In this document: piece by piece, positions 1-8,873 of the stretch | Layout of the letters: the number at the start of each line of letters is the position of its first letter | Numbering within the stretch: position 1 is the first letter of the stretch | Assembly: GCF_018613235.1 (NCBI RefSeq) | Contig: NZ_JAGGQP010000012.1 | Location: 52,652 to 116,651 of the forward strand | Reading direction: 5' to 3' | Source of the DNA: Bacillus sp. ISL-41 | Lineage (GTDB): Bacteria; Bacillota; Bacilli; Bacillales; Cytobacillaceae | Length of the DNA: 64,000 bases | The notes under the pieces: generated by a model | The model's input: the letters and a program-made list of their open reading frames with translations, nothing else | Told to the model about the DNA's origin: nothing | Database searches by the model: none | Program-made: the position numbers and the translations under genes

Positions 1-356
1 AAAACCTTGATAGAAGACAACCATCCTGCAATCATCGCACCAAAAACCATTAGCAAAATGGGAACCATCAGGATTGAGACACCAAAAATGAAGAACTTCC
101 ATACATAGTTGTAGTCCATCACCCCAAATATCAAATCCCAAGTTGAAAAGAAAAAGATTCCTTTAATCATCATCAGTATGATATTCTGCGGTTCAGCTAC
201 GCCCAACTGCATCATTAACCAGTAAAAAGAACTTTCAACTAATGCGATGGCACCAAAAATTAGAGCTACTACAAAGAGGTCTTTTATTGCCTTTCCCATT
301 CCTCTATTATCACCGAAGAAGAAGGCGATTATCATTAAGAATACTAAAAATGCCAT
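1..356 (-). CDS. Multi-pass membrane protein, 3' part missing (runs off the window)
   Basis: The reading frame opens with ATG at 356 on the minus strand and is still open at base 1, giving 118 residues. The visible part is very hydrophobic, with about four candidate membrane segments (residues 1-14, 27-45, 62-80 and 90-115) separated by short polar stretches such as GDNRGMGKAIKD. I do not recognise the family. The start overlaps the end of a small upstream ORF by 13 bases, so translation is probably coupled. Nothing in the visible part suggests an enzyme. The gene was found by translating the strand directly, so its exact start is less certain than its frame. Confidence 0.55.
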   Translation of the reverse strand, partial: MAFLVFLMIIAFFFGDNRGMGKAIKDLFVVALIFGAIALVESSFYWLMMQLGVAEPQNIILMMIKGIFFFSTWDLIFGVMDYNYVWKFFIFGVSILMVPILLMVFGAMIAGWLSSIKV

Positions 357-451
357 ATTGTTCGTCCTACATTTTCTTGCGTTTCCATCGGACTAATCAA
401 AATGCTGCCCAGAATAGCGATACTTGTAATAATGGAAATAAATCTTTTCAT
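344..451 (-). CDS. Small hydrophobic peptide, 35 aa, overlapping the next membrane gene
   Basis: This short frame starts with ATG at 451 behind a good ribosome binding site (AGAGGGG, about 7 bases away). It encodes MKRFISIITSIAILGSILIS followed by a short polar tail. The sequence looks like a signal peptide or a single membrane anchor. Its last codons overlap the ATG of the downstream membrane protein, a typical arrangement for translational coupling. It could be a leader that only sets translation of the next gene, or a real microprotein. The family is unknown. Confidence 0.45.
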   Translation of the reverse strand: MKRFISIITSIAILGSILISPMETQENVGRTIWHF

Positions 452-501
452 AATTATCCCCTCTAACTTTCTTCCTAAAAACTATTTTAGTTTGCAAGTT
501 T

Positions 502-1857
502 CTATTTCTTCAATTCGGCATAAGACGTGATAGGGAAAATCCCTTCGATAGGATCATTCGCCGTTTCATACGGAACCCTATTGCTAGTCAGAGGTTGATA
601 ATGCTGCACATCAACATCCCGCTTATACCATTTATTCAATACTACTCCCTTTGGCAGTTTTACACCTGATGTAAAACGGATATATTCTGTCCCTCTTACT
701 CTTGGTAGATTATAACCACTTTCATGTAGTGCATTATGCATCATTGAAACATCTGTCACAAAAAAACTCTCGGAGATAATCTGGTTGTTTTTAGTGTCCT
801 GGACCAACTTGTTGACTAATTGAGCGGATTCATCAACCGAATAAAACACTCCATTGTACTCATAACCGCGGAAATAGTAACGAACTTCTTTTTTCCATGC
901 ATCCCCGATTGTTTTGTAGTTACGGTTGTTGTAGGTTGCCATAAACCCCTTTGCAACATTGAGATAATATTTAGTATACGACTGAGTTTTATCTACATAG
1001 GGCGAACCAATATGCATCATCCAGTCATGACTCTCTGCTAAAGTAGGGAACAATTCATGCTTAACCGGATAGTTGCTTAATCGTTTTAAATCTGCATCTT
1101 TATCTACCCATTTTTCTAATTCTTCTCTAGTGTATTCATGAATCGGCTTTGCACCTTTGTATTGATTTACAAGTTGAGACGTATCAAAGTTCTTCCCTTT
1201 CGCATTAAGAAAACGACTTAACATAACGGCTGCCTCAGCTCTGGTGGCACGCCCAGAAGGATCATATGAACCGTCTGCACGACCGCGAACAATACCAGAA
1301 CTATCCACTAAGGCAATTAACGGCATGTCGCGTTTAATCAACTTGTGTTTATCCGTGAATGAAACTTTTATGTAGTCCAGGTTTTTAAGTCCAGTTAATG
1401 CAGAATTCCAGCTTTCGTTTTCACTGGCTAAACCTCTTGCAATCATCTTGGACATTTCCAGACGGGTGATCACTTCATTCGGGTTATATCCTGATGGATA
1501 GTCCGTCGGAATAATCACTCCCTTATCTTCTAACCCGTTCACAAACGGAGCAGCCCAATGGCCCTTCATGTTAGAGAAAGCTAGATTGTTAGATTGCACT
1601 TCCATCACACCAGCCAGGATTTTGCTGAACTGAGCTCTAGTAACCGTTTCCTGTGGCCTAAACGTTCCATCAGCATAACCACCAATTGCCCCTGTGCTTA
1701 CTAGACTCTCGATTTCATGTTGAGCCCAATGGCCTTTGAGATCTGAAAATGAAACGACTGTATTTGCAGCTGCCACTGTTGAATTTCCAATTGCATAGGC
1801 TGGTGTCATCCCGCTTACCGATAAAAGCAACGCAAAAATGAGTAACGCTCTTTTCAA
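502..1857 (-). CDS. Exported protein with three SLH domains and an unknown C-terminal domain
   Basis: I place the start at TTG 1857 because it sits 6 bases behind AAGGGGAGTGA; an ATG at 1893 has no such site. The product (451 aa) has a signal peptide (residues 1-23). It then has three SLH domains at about 35-85 (SDLKGHWAQ, GYADGTFRP), 92-145 (SNMKGHWAA) and 160-215 (GRADGSYDP, TRAEAAVML). SLH triplets bind pyruvylated secondary cell wall polysaccharide, so the protein should sit on the wall. The C-terminal 235 residues are rich in Tyr and Asn, and I do not recognise them. The second SLH repeat carries an insertion (VIIPTDYPSGYNP) in place of the usual GYADGTFRP. Confidence 0.85.
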   Translation of the reverse strand: MKRALLIFALLLSVSGMTPAYAIGNSTVAAANTVVSFSDLKGHWAQHEIESLVSTGAIGGYADGTFRPQETVTRAQFSKILAGVMEVQSNNLAFSNMKGHWAAPFVNGLEDKGVIIPTDYPSGYNPNEVITRLEMSKMIARGLASENESWNSALTGLKNLDYIKVSFTDKHKLIKRDMPLIALVDSSGIVRGRADGSYDPSGRATRAEAAVMLSRFLNAKGKNFDTSQLVNQYKGAKPIHEYTREELEKWVDKDADLKRLSNYPVKHELFPTLAESHDWMMHIGSPYVDKTQSYTKYYLNVAKGFMATYNNRNYKTIGDAWKKEVRYYFRGYEYNGVFYSVDESAQLVNKLVQDTKNNQIISESFFVTDVSMMHNALHESGYNLPRVRGTEYIRFTSGVKLPKGVVLNKWYKRDVDVQHYQPLTSNRVPYETANDPIEGIFPITSYAELKK

Positions 1858-2042
1858 GTTATTCACTCCCCTTATGAATTTTTTATTTTCCAATAGGACT
1901 TATGGCTTATATTCTAGCATATGATTAATACCCTACATACCTCTAATTTCATATATGACCAATTTTACCCATAGAGGGAGCAGGAGAGAAATTCTCGTGA
2001 TTTTTTGTAGATTAAGGATGAAGCCCTTTTTTACACATGCTA

Positions 2043-2080
2043 AAAAGGTTGAAACACAGGTTTTTCCCTGTTTCAACCTC
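2043..2080 (-). terminator. Intrinsic terminator after the DUF2628-like gene
   Basis: The inverted repeat AGGTTGAAACA...TGTTTCAACCT has a short loop and is followed on the minus strand by TTTTTAG. It lies just downstream of the gene ending at 2119. Confidence 0.7.
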
Positions 2081-2094
2081 TTTACACATTATTC

Positions 2095-2120
2095 AAGCAC
2101 AAGAACCGTCCCTCTGCTCT
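2095..2120 (-). repeat. GGGACGGTTCT dispersed repeat, single copy
   Basis: One copy of the family core, seen on the plus strand as AGAACCGTCCCTCTGCTC. It overlaps the last codon of the DUF2628-like gene. See the finding on this repeat family. Confidence 0.8.
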
Positions 2121-2598
2121 ACCAATTAAAAATCGCTACAAAAATCATACCCATGAAACCACCTAAAACTGCAATACCAAAGGCGCCAAGCCACGTTGTA
2201 CCTCCTGTGGCTGATAACTTTTCAAGAGCGTTATTATCAGATCCAACTTTGCTTACCTCTCTTTTAACCTTGTTAAAGTAAAGCCTGTTACCAAGAAACC
2301 CCATTAGCACAAACACGCCTACATCTAATACAGTAAACTCATTGACAACCCCTAGAAGTGAAGAAACTGTCAATAATACCAAAAGATAAATGATAGCTTC
2401 CTTGTACATCTTTCGATAACCCAGCCATGCACCACTAAATAGAGCCGCGGCCCAGTTCCAGGAGAACTTCTTTCCAGGTTGAGCCGACAAGTCTACACTG
2501 CCACCAGTATAGCCCCACTTCTTGAAATAAACGTCTGCTTTCTTACCTATAAAAGCCCTTACTTTCTCTGACTCTGTAATTTGATTTTCTAATTCCAT
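2119..2598 (-). CDS. DUF2628-like membrane protein
   Basis: The product is 159 residues from ATG 2598, chosen because AGGGGTGG lies 6 bases upstream; a longer start at 2619 lacks a site. The first 50 residues are soluble and end in NWAAALFSGAWLGYRKMY, a pattern I associate with DUF2628 membrane proteins of Firmicutes. Two or three hydrophobic segments follow (about 66-85, 88-104, 138-157). The function of that family is unknown. The gene stands alone between an SLH gene and the sortase pair and has its own terminator. The family assignment rests on motif memory, not a search. Confidence 0.6.
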   Translation of the reverse strand: MELENQITESEKVRAFIGKKADVYFKKWGYTGGSVDLSAQPGKKFSWNWAAALFSGAWLGYRKMYKEAIIYLLVLLTVSSLLGVVNEFTVLDVGVFVLMGFLGNRLYFNKVKREVSKVGSDNNALEKLSATGGTTWLGAFGIAVLGGFMGMIFVAIFNW

Positions 2599-2650
2599 AT
2601 AAACCACCCCTAAAGGCAAAATAACTTAAGACAAATTATACCAAAAAAAT

Positions 2651-2732
2651 CAAGCACGGGGACGGTTCTCCTGCTCACTTTTTTGGTGTCTGGCCAGTGA
2701 GAAACAAGCACAAGAACCGTCCCTCTGCTCAC
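2651..2732. repeat. GGGACGGTTCT dispersed repeat, inverted pair
   Basis: GGGACGGTTCTCCTGCTC at the left and AGAACCGTCCCTCTGCTC at the right face each other across about 40 bases, so the transcript could fold into a long hairpin. The spacer contains GTGAGAA, which recurs in the other pairs. Confidence 0.85.
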
Positions 2733-2826
2733 CTTTGCTATATCCCATTAATATCCACTATCTGTTTTTTCTGAATGGATATATAATTCTTCTGTAATGT
2801 ATATGAATTGTAGGAGGAAGAAGTAC

Positions 2827-4038
2827 TTGAAGCGTGTTTTATCTTTTATTTTGGCTTTTACTTTGACGTTGGGACTGGTGCCATTTGCAGCTTTTGCGGC
2901 GGTTGATCCACAGGATCAAGAGTTCCAAAATTTCATCCAGGAAATCGGTATGTCTGAGGAGGAGTTCATTGCCTATATGAGTGACTGGCATGATTACTCT
3001 TTGGAAGAGTTTGAAACTCTTGAAGAGTTGACAGACTACCTGGGAGCTTTACTTGATGAAGAAAATCTCCAGGAATTGCTTGCTGATTTTGACATGACTG
3101 AGGAAGAATTCAACCAGTTGCTTGAGGAAAATGGAGCAACATTGGAACAATTCGTTTTTTACGATGATTTATATTTCAGTGTATCAGAATGGCTGTATAC
3201 TGAAGAATTGACTCCTATTACTGACGAAAACCTGCAAACGCTTCTTGAAGATTATGAATTTGTATCGATTGAAGAATTGGAAGCTTTCCTGAATTCCTAT
3301 GATGATTCAATCGAAAACTATGAATATATCGAAGACCTTGAATTTGCAGTAGCAGAACACTACTTCATGGAATCCAAGGATGATTTGATCAACACTTTGG
3401 ATTCTTTTGGTCTATCGCTGGCCGAAGCTAATAACCTTGGCAATCATGTGATTGCGATCATGGAAAATCCTGACCTCGATCCTGAACAATTTTTCACAGG
3501 GTTGGAGGAATACGGTGCAAGATTAATGGATTTCCCTGAGTTTGACAGTGCAACTGATCTTTCAGCTGAAGACATTGCCGAATTTATAGAAATTTGGGAT
3601 GGCATGCTTACTCTATTGGATTTGAACGTAGAATACTACTTAATTAAGGATGGCGTTGAGTCTTCTGTTTCATTTGCTTCCCTGATGCAAATGGATTCTA
3701 CTAATGGAGCGGACTTAATGATAAAAATCCTTTCTACTAATGGTGACCTTTTAGCTGATATGGTTATCACAAAGGAAATGTTCGGTTCTGAATTCATTGA
3801 AGAAACCGGAGAAAATCTGGCAGATACAACTGAGGCAGCTGAAGGAGTCAAAAATGCTGCGGAAGAAATGAAAAAAGCTGAAGAGAAATCCCCTGCGGCC
3901 AAAGCACCTGCTAAAACTGTCAAGGGCGGCAAACTTCCAAACACCGCTTCAGATTACCCGCAAAATACAATGGCTGGATTAGCTATGATTCTTTTAGGAG
4001 CTATTGTATTCAGGAAAGTGAAAGCTAAACGTGTTTAA
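2827..4038 (+). CDS. Processed acidic surface protein with LPNTA sorting signal
   Basis: The likely start is TTG 2827, nine bases behind AGGAGG; an upstream ATG at 2797 has no site. The product (403 aa) has a signal peptide ending near AFAA. A long, strongly acidic helical region follows, with repeated motifs such as MSEEEFIAYM and MTEEEFNQLL. The C-terminus is a sorting signal: LPNTAS, a hydrophobic segment and a basic tail (RKVKAKRV). LPNTA is the signal of class D sortases, and the adjacent gene encodes one, overlapping by 8 bases. The layout fits the family called processed acidic surface proteins. It should be cleaved after Thr and linked to the wall. What it does there is unknown. Confidence 0.85.
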   Translation: MKRVLSFILAFTLTLGLVPFAAFAAVDPQDQEFQNFIQEIGMSEEEFIAYMSDWHDYSLEEFETLEELTDYLGALLDEENLQELLADFDMTEEEFNQLLEENGATLEQFVFYDDLYFSVSEWLYTEELTPITDENLQTLLEDYEFVSIEELEAFLNSYDDSIENYEYIEDLEFAVAEHYFMESKDDLINTLDSFGLSLAEANNLGNHVIAIMENPDLDPEQFFTGLEEYGARLMDFPEFDSATDLSAEDIAEFIEIWDGMLTLLDLNVEYYLIKDGVESSVSFASLMQMDSTNGADLMIKILSTNGDLLADMVITKEMFGSEFIEETGENLADTTEAAEGVKNAAEEMKKAEEKSPAAKAPAKTVKGGKLPNTASDYPQNTMAGLAMILLGAIVFRKVKAKRV

Positions 4039-4663
4039 ATATATGAAAGAGAGAAGAACCGGAAAGCTGGTTCTTCTTTCCTTATCCGTTGTCATAATCA
4101 CATTCGGTTTCTGGTTCAGCGGAACAAACGCTTATAAATTTATGAAGGGCTATTGGCTTTTTAAAACTAGCGAACCCCAAACAGAGGTCGTCCTTGCCAA
4201 TAAGACTGCTCAGACGGCAGATAGAAAAACGCAAGAGAATTCTGCCAGCCTCTATTCCGTAAGGCCTGAAAAAGGAGAAATGATCGGTAACCTGACCATT
4301 CCTAAACTCAACGCCAATTTGCCAATCTATCATGGCACAGATGAAGATGAGCTCGAAAAGGGAGTAGGGCACTTCGCCGGCAGCGTGCTTCCAGGCGAGA
4401 AGGACAACTCTGTTCTATCCGGTCACCGTGATACTGTTTTTCGCCAGCTTGGCAAAGTTGGCAAGGGGGATTTGCTCGTTGTCTCAACAGAAGCAGGAGA
4501 ATTTACGTACAAGGTCAGAAAAGTCCGCATTGTTGATGCGGATGACAGGACAGTAATCGTCCCAAAACCTCGCGCCACCCTGACCGTTACCACCTGTTAT
4601 CCATTTGATTTCATTGGTGATGCTCCAGAGCGGTATATCCTAGTTGCGGATTTAATTGAATAA
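4031..4663 (+). CDS. srtD: Class D sortase
   Basis: The 210-residue product has an N-terminal membrane anchor (residues about 11-29) and an extracellular transpeptidase domain. The catalytic triad is visible as H132 (SGHRDTVF), C189 (TVTTCYPF) and R201 (APERYILVA). Length and motifs fit class D. It starts at GTG 4031, overlapping the stop of the LPNTA protein by 8 bases; ATG 4043 is an alternative. The pair is an operon in which the sortase anchors its own neighbour, an inference from adjacency and signal type. A dead copy of its 3' half lies at about 34.6 kb. Confidence 0.92.
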   Translation: MFKYMKERRTGKLVLLSLSVVIITFGFWFSGTNAYKFMKGYWLFKTSEPQTEVVLANKTAQTADRKTQENSASLYSVRPEKGEMIGNLTIPKLNANLPIYHGTDEDELEKGVGHFAGSVLPGEKDNSVLSGHRDTVFRQLGKVGKGDLLVVSTEAGEFTYKVRKVRIVDADDRTVIVPKPRATLTVTTCYPFDFIGDAPERYILVADLIE

Positions 4664-4668
4664 GCATA

Positions 4669-4750
4669 ATGAGCAGAGGGACGGTTCTCCTGCTCGTTTT
4701 TTGCGTGTTAGCGCAATGAGAAGTGAGCACTAGAACCGTCCCTCTGATTG
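4669..4750. repeat. GGGACGGTTCT dispersed repeat, inverted pair
   Basis: GAGCAGAGGGACGGTTCTCC and its inverted partner CTAGAACCGTCCCTCTG flank a 40-base spacer. The left half alone can fold (GAGCAG/CTGCTC) and is followed by GTTTTTT, so it may serve as the terminator of the sortase operon. Confidence 0.85.
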
Positions 4751-4756
4751 ATTAAT

Positions 4757-6091
4757 TTAATTATTATTAAGGTCTTTATACCTTAAGGAATCTAACTTAG
4801 AATTTGGAGTTGCAAAAGAGAAAATTAAACTATATCCATCCAAGTCATAATACATAATCCATGAACCATCCATTTCACTATATTCTTCACTGGAGGGACG
4901 ACCGATTATTTGTTTGATTTGAGCAGGAGTTTTATCTATTTTACTACCAGCCATATCAATGGTTCCGATTGGAGAGCTAGAACGCTCATCTCCACCAAAG
5001 TAGATACAAGAGTTATATTGTCTACCGTATCCTCCATCATAATAACCTTCCCACTTTGTAGGAGTTCCATAGTGATTCATAACATTTTCAACTCTTACAT
5101 CGTCAACTGAAAATTCACAGCCATTTAAATATCCTTCACTTGCAAGTTCGATGAAGTGTTTATTCAATACGGACTTCGTAATATCTTCTTGTGCACCTAC
5201 TAATATTTCATAATTATATGCTTCCTCCCAATCATAGCCATTAGGGATAATTTTAATATACCCTACGCCATTCTTAATTGGGACAATCGTGTTTTCATCT
5301 TCATATTCAAGGATTACACCATTGATTAAAATACGGTCCGAACCATTATTTAATTTATTTAGTTCAATTTTTTGACCTGTTTTTAAAACAAAAAGCTTAC
5401 CATTATGATAATTAGATTCTACTTTTCCATTTGAAATACTGTAGTTAATTTCAATTGGATCTACATTTGGTATCGTAACTTTAAAATCCGGATTAAGTGC
5501 TCTAGCCAAAAATGCTGAGAATTCTGCTCTTGATAGTTCCTTATTGGGACGGAATGTCCAATCACTATAGCCCTGAGTAATCCCTGCAGCCACAATCTTC
5601 TGGATTGATGAATATGCAGCAATACTGGAAGAAACATCGGAAAATTGCACGTTTTTCTTTTCTGTAAGAGCAAAAGCTCTATCGATAAAGATAGCCATTT
5701 GACCGCGAGTTACCTCTTCATTTGGACGGAACGTTCCATCAGTAAAACCTCTTATTATTCCTTTGCTAACCGCAGAATCAATATACCCCGAAGCATAACT
5801 TTCCTTTGGAACATCCTTGAATGACCCTTTTCTTTGAGTGCCATCTAGATTCAGAGCACGACCGATCATCGTAGCCGCTGCTGCTCTTGTTACTTTTTCA
5901 GTTGGACGAAAAGAACCATCAGCGTACCCACTAATGATATTTTCTTCAACTAAATAAGAGACTTCCTGGTAAAAAGTTTGGCCAGCTTTCATATCTGAAA
6001 AAGAAGCTGCCTGTGTTATTTGACCTGGAATACTTACAAGTAAAAAAGATAATAAAAGCATAATAGATATGTAGTATTTTATCTTATGCAA
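4757..6091 (-). CDS. Exported protein with three SLH domains and a C-terminal domain resembling DUF4309
   Basis: Translation starts at TTG 6091 behind AGGAGGTGG. The product (444 aa) has a signal peptide (1-28). SLH domains lie at about 30-78 (GYADGSFRP), 90-138 (GFTDGTFRP) and 148-195 (GYSDWTFRP). Residues 200-300 are a beta-rich linker. The last 140 residues, with DDVRVENVMNHYGTP and KQIIGRPSSEEY, resemble the DUF4309/YjgB type, which is only a motif impression. SLH domains should place it on the wall polysaccharide. It ends seven bases from a repeat pair that may terminate it. Confidence 0.82.
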   Translation of the reverse strand: MHKIKYYISIMLLLSFLLVSIPGQITQAASFSDMKAGQTFYQEVSYLVEENIISGYADGSFRPTEKVTRAAAATMIGRALNLDGTQRKGSFKDVPKESYASGYIDSAVSKGIIRGFTDGTFRPNEEVTRGQMAIFIDRAFALTEKKNVQFSDVSSSIAAYSSIQKIVAAGITQGYSDWTFRPNKELSRAEFSAFLARALNPDFKVTIPNVDPIEINYSISNGKVESNYHNGKLFVLKTGQKIELNKLNNGSDRILINGVILEYEDENTIVPIKNGVGYIKIIPNGYDWEEAYNYEILVGAQEDITKSVLNKHFIELASEGYLNGCEFSVDDVRVENVMNHYGTPTKWEGYYDGGYGRQYNSCIYFGGDERSSSPIGTIDMAGSKIDKTPAQIKQIIGRPSSEEYSEMDGSWIMYYDLDGYSLIFSFATPNSKLDSLRYKDLNNN

Positions 6092-6160
6092 TTTTTTCCA
6101 CCTCCTATTACTATTATAATATCATTTCCATTTGTTTTAAAAGTTGTTCTTTTGTATCAG

Positions 6161-6241
6161 TAGCATAGGGACGGTCTCCTGCTTACTTTTTCTGCTCTCC
6201 AGACCGTGAGAAGTGAGCACAAGAACCGTCCCTTTGCTTAC
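6161..6241. repeat. GGGACGGTTCT dispersed repeat, inverted pair, one arm decayed
   Basis: The left arm has lost one base (GGGACGGTCTCC), while the right arm (AGAACCGTCCC) is intact. The spacer GTGAGAAGTGAGCACAAG matches the other pairs. Confidence 0.8.
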
Positions 6242-6401
6242 GGGATTAGTCCCTGTGTCGTGACAGAACAATAAATTCGATGAGCAGCAAACGTAACCAA
6301 ACGTACTTTGCTTCAAACTATTTCACTTTAGTAAAGCAAAACAGCAATCATCCGTTTTCCACAAATTTCGTAACCTGAAAGTACGTCCCCTTGCACCCAT
6401 T

Positions 6402-8115
6402 CAACAATTAGCCACTAATAGATAAAGAAAAATCACACTTACTTGCCAATACATTCCATATACTATAACTTATTTACTAGTTTCATAAATTAGTAGATGG
6501 AGATGGTATAAATGGCATTATCACGTACGAAAGAATCACAAATTCTTGATCTCATTCTGGCAGGTCACTCTCAGCGAGCTATTGCTGCAAAAGTAGATGT
6601 TTGCTTGGCATCTGTTAATCATCGTGTTCAGTTATTCAAAGAAACAGGGTCTACAAAGCTTACCTCGTCAAAGCGTAAATCCAGATATGAGCCAATTGAA
6701 GAGTTGACTAGGCAACGCATTCGTTATTTTCTAGCAGTTGAAACCAAAAGGAACAAGTTCACAGTTGATCAATTACATGAAAAATTGCTTGATGATGGAT
6801 TTCCTATTAAAAAGACAAAAGCAAAGGAATGGATTCGGTTAGAACGAAATCGACTAAAAGAAAGTTATCTAGATATCTTTCATGAGGCTGGCCATATGGT
6901 TCAGTTTGACTGGGGGACAAAAAAGATAAAGATCAACGGTAGGAGTCGTACAGTATGCTTTGCTGTGTTTGCTTTTCCTTATAGCAACTATCGCTATGTG
7001 CATGTAACAGAAAGAATGAATGGACGTAACTTTGTAGAAGCATTTATTGCTTTTACCAAACACATCGGTGGAGTCTATCCTGTTCTTCTGATTGATAATA
7101 TGAAAATTGCGGCCCATCATAAAAAGTATCGCGATCAACAACCACAACTCACTGCATTATTTCAACAACTTGAACATCATTACAATTTGGAAGTGCGACT
7201 ATGCACCCCATACCGCCCTAATCAGAAGGGAACTGTAGAAAATGCAGTCAAAACTTTAAAAACGCACTTATTTGCTTATCAAGCAGATTTTGTGTCTCTT
7301 AACAAATTACAAGAAGAAATACATAAAATCTTCAATCTTTTAAATGGAAAGAAACATCACGAAAAGAGTGATAGGATTATCAATCTACTTACACACGAAA
7401 ATCGGTATAAATCGCCTGTTCCAAAGAAACATATGGCTTATTTCCAAGAAGAAATAAAATGTGTAAGAAATAATACGCTAGTTGCATTTGATGGTAACTA
7501 CTACTCTGCCCCAGAGGAATACAAAAGTGAGAAAGTAATCGTCCGATATACAGATCGTATAGTCAGACTTGTTACGTCAGATGGGAAACAAGTCTTAGCT
7601 AAATATTCACGATGCTATGGAAAGAACCATAAGAAATATCGGGTATGGAATATCCTCAGTAAGTTGCAGCATAAATCAGACGGTTTTGACCAATCAAGAG
7701 AAAAAAGGCAAATGCCAAAATGGTTAAAAGTAATCTACGAAAAAGCATTCGAAAAACATGCGGATGAGTTCTTCGTCTTTATAGAGTTAATCCAAAACGT
7801 GAAAAAGAATACGGTCAAGCGAATGCTAAAATGGCATCATGTATTTAAGAAGGACTTAACCATTGATTCTGCTATTGAATTTGTTTCAAGGTGCTAACAA
7901 CCTTCCTTGTTCTTTGACAACTCAATAATTTTTTAAAAAAATTCTTAATAACTCATCGCCCCCCCTTTTTACCCTCAATATTTTTCCTAATATTCCGTTA
8001 CTTTAAAATAAAAAAAAGACTAGAAGAGTCTCAAATTTGACCTTTCTCGCCTTACTTTGTTCTACTTTTATTTGGACTAAGTGTTCTAGTTTTCTAAAAA
8101 TTTGTCCAAGATATA
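6402..8115 (+). mobile_element. IS21-like single-gene insertion element, copy A
   Basis: The left end (AACAATTAGCCACTA) and the inverted right end (AACACTTAGTCCAAA) share a short imperfect terminal repeat. The right flank also has repeated TAGAACA-like motifs, recalling multi-site IS21 ends. The same left and right flanks surround copy B at 32 kb. Boundaries come from comparing the copies and are good to about 20 bases. No IstB-type ATPase gene follows the transposase. Confidence 0.65.
6512..7897 (+). CDS. IS21-like (IstA-type) DDE transposase, copy A
   Basis: The intact 461-residue transposase has a helix-turn-helix at about 8-40 (GHSQRAIAAKVDV). A DDE core follows with D133 (QFDWGTK), D195 (LLIDNMK) and E243 (GTVENAVK), then a beta-barrel-like C-terminal part around YYSAPEEYK. 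This order matches IstA of IS21. The ATG follows GGAGATGG. Two relatives lie in this window at 32.1 kb (intact) and 35.1 kb (two nonsense codons). All three have diverged from each other, so they are not a recent burst. The missing IstB helper is unusual for IS21, so family placement is tentative. Confidence 0.85.
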   Translation: MALSRTKESQILDLILAGHSQRAIAAKVDVCLASVNHRVQLFKETGSTKLTSSKRKSRYEPIEELTRQRIRYFLAVETKRNKFTVDQLHEKLLDDGFPIKKTKAKEWIRLERNRLKESYLDIFHEAGHMVQFDWGTKKIKINGRSRTVCFAVFAFPYSNYRYVHVTERMNGRNFVEAFIAFTKHIGGVYPVLLIDNMKIAAHHKKYRDQQPQLTALFQQLEHHYNLEVRLCTPYRPNQKGTVENAVKTLKTHLFAYQADFVSLNKLQEEIHKIFNLLNGKKHHEKSDRIINLLTHENRYKSPVPKKHMAYFQEEIKCVRNNTLVAFDGNYYSAPEEYKSEKVIVRYTDRIVRLVTSDGKQVLAKYSRCYGKNHKKYRVWNILSKLQHKSDGFDQSREKRQMPKWLKVIYEKAFEKHADEFFVFIELIQNVKKNTVKRMLKWHHVFKKDLTIDSAIEFVSRC

Positions 8116-8299
8116 AGAATCAACTTGTTTTCGCTTATTACCTATTGTCAGTGTGACGAGTACCGACATGTAACCATATATGGTTAAGATAATTTATTGG
8201 TTAAATTGGCAACTGATTCTTTTTTGTTTTCCCTATTACAAATGACTTGCACTTTCCGTTTAACCATAAACAGTAAAGAAAAAATTGAACATGCACGTA

Positions 8300-8413
8300 C
8301 TAGTTAATTTTTATCTGAGCTATTCTATGCTGTTCATTATGTTCTGTTTCTTTCGTCTCCATGTACCGAAGATTATACAATCCCGGCATAATGACGATAT
8401 GCTTTCTTATCAT
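8300..8413 (-). CDS. Possible 37-aa protein with strong ribosome binding site
   Basis: ATG 8413 on the minus strand follows AAGGAGGTGG at ideal spacing. The frame gives a short polar peptide (MIRKHIVIMPGLYNLRYMET and a charged tail). I do not recognise it. The strong site is the main evidence. The region is AT-rich and next to an IS, so it may instead be the remnant of a longer gene. Confidence 0.3.
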   Translation of the reverse strand: MIRKHIVIMPGLYNLRYMETKETEHNEQHRIAQIKIN

Positions 8414-8472
8414 TTTTGCCACCTCCTTACTCCATAGATTAAAAACCTGGTGCTCTTTTTACATTCACACCA

Positions 8473-8520
8473 TAAAAAAAGCATACGAATCCACTCAATT
8501 AATAGGGTGGTTTCGTATGC
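8473..8520 (-). terminator. Intrinsic terminator
   Basis: The stem GCATACGAA-CCAC/GTGG-TTCGTATGC is followed on the minus strand by TTTTTTT. It would end a transcript covering the small ORF at 8635-8751. Confidence 0.75.
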
Positions 8521-8634
8521 TAGTGTTTGTATTAAAACTAAATAAATATTCAGGAATAATTATTATTTTTAAGGGTATATTATACCATTTACCCATCAAT
8601 CCATCCTGATTTTAAATCCTTTAGAAGTAGGAAT

Positions 8635-8751
8635 TTAATACTGGTCAGGATAATCAAATAGAATTTTACCAGGGAAATCGATGGATAATAAGATCTTAAA
8701 TATAGTTAATGAATTTATCATATAATCAACAAAACCTTTAACTAATACCAC
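8635..8751 (-). CDS. Possible 38-aa peptide
   Basis: The frame starts at GTG 8751 behind AAGAAGGTG and encodes a hydrophobic peptide (MVLVKGFVDYMINSLTIFKI and onward). It is followed by an intrinsic terminator, which supports a real transcript. The family is unknown, and it could be a leader or chance frame. Confidence 0.25.
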   Translation of the reverse strand: MVLVKGFVDYMINSLTIFKILLSIDFPGKILFDYPDQY

Positions 8752-8873
8752 CTTTTTTCACCTTCTTCCTAATAATTATTCTTTGGTTGTTGATAAGTGG
8801 ACAGCGGCTGCACCAACACTACTTATTACATCCGCCTCCCTTCCTCATAGAATTACTCCATATTACTATGAGA

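Noticed and set aside
242..466. 74-codon plus-strand frame at the left edge
   Set aside because: It is antisense to a better supported membrane gene and small peptide, with unlikely basic composition.
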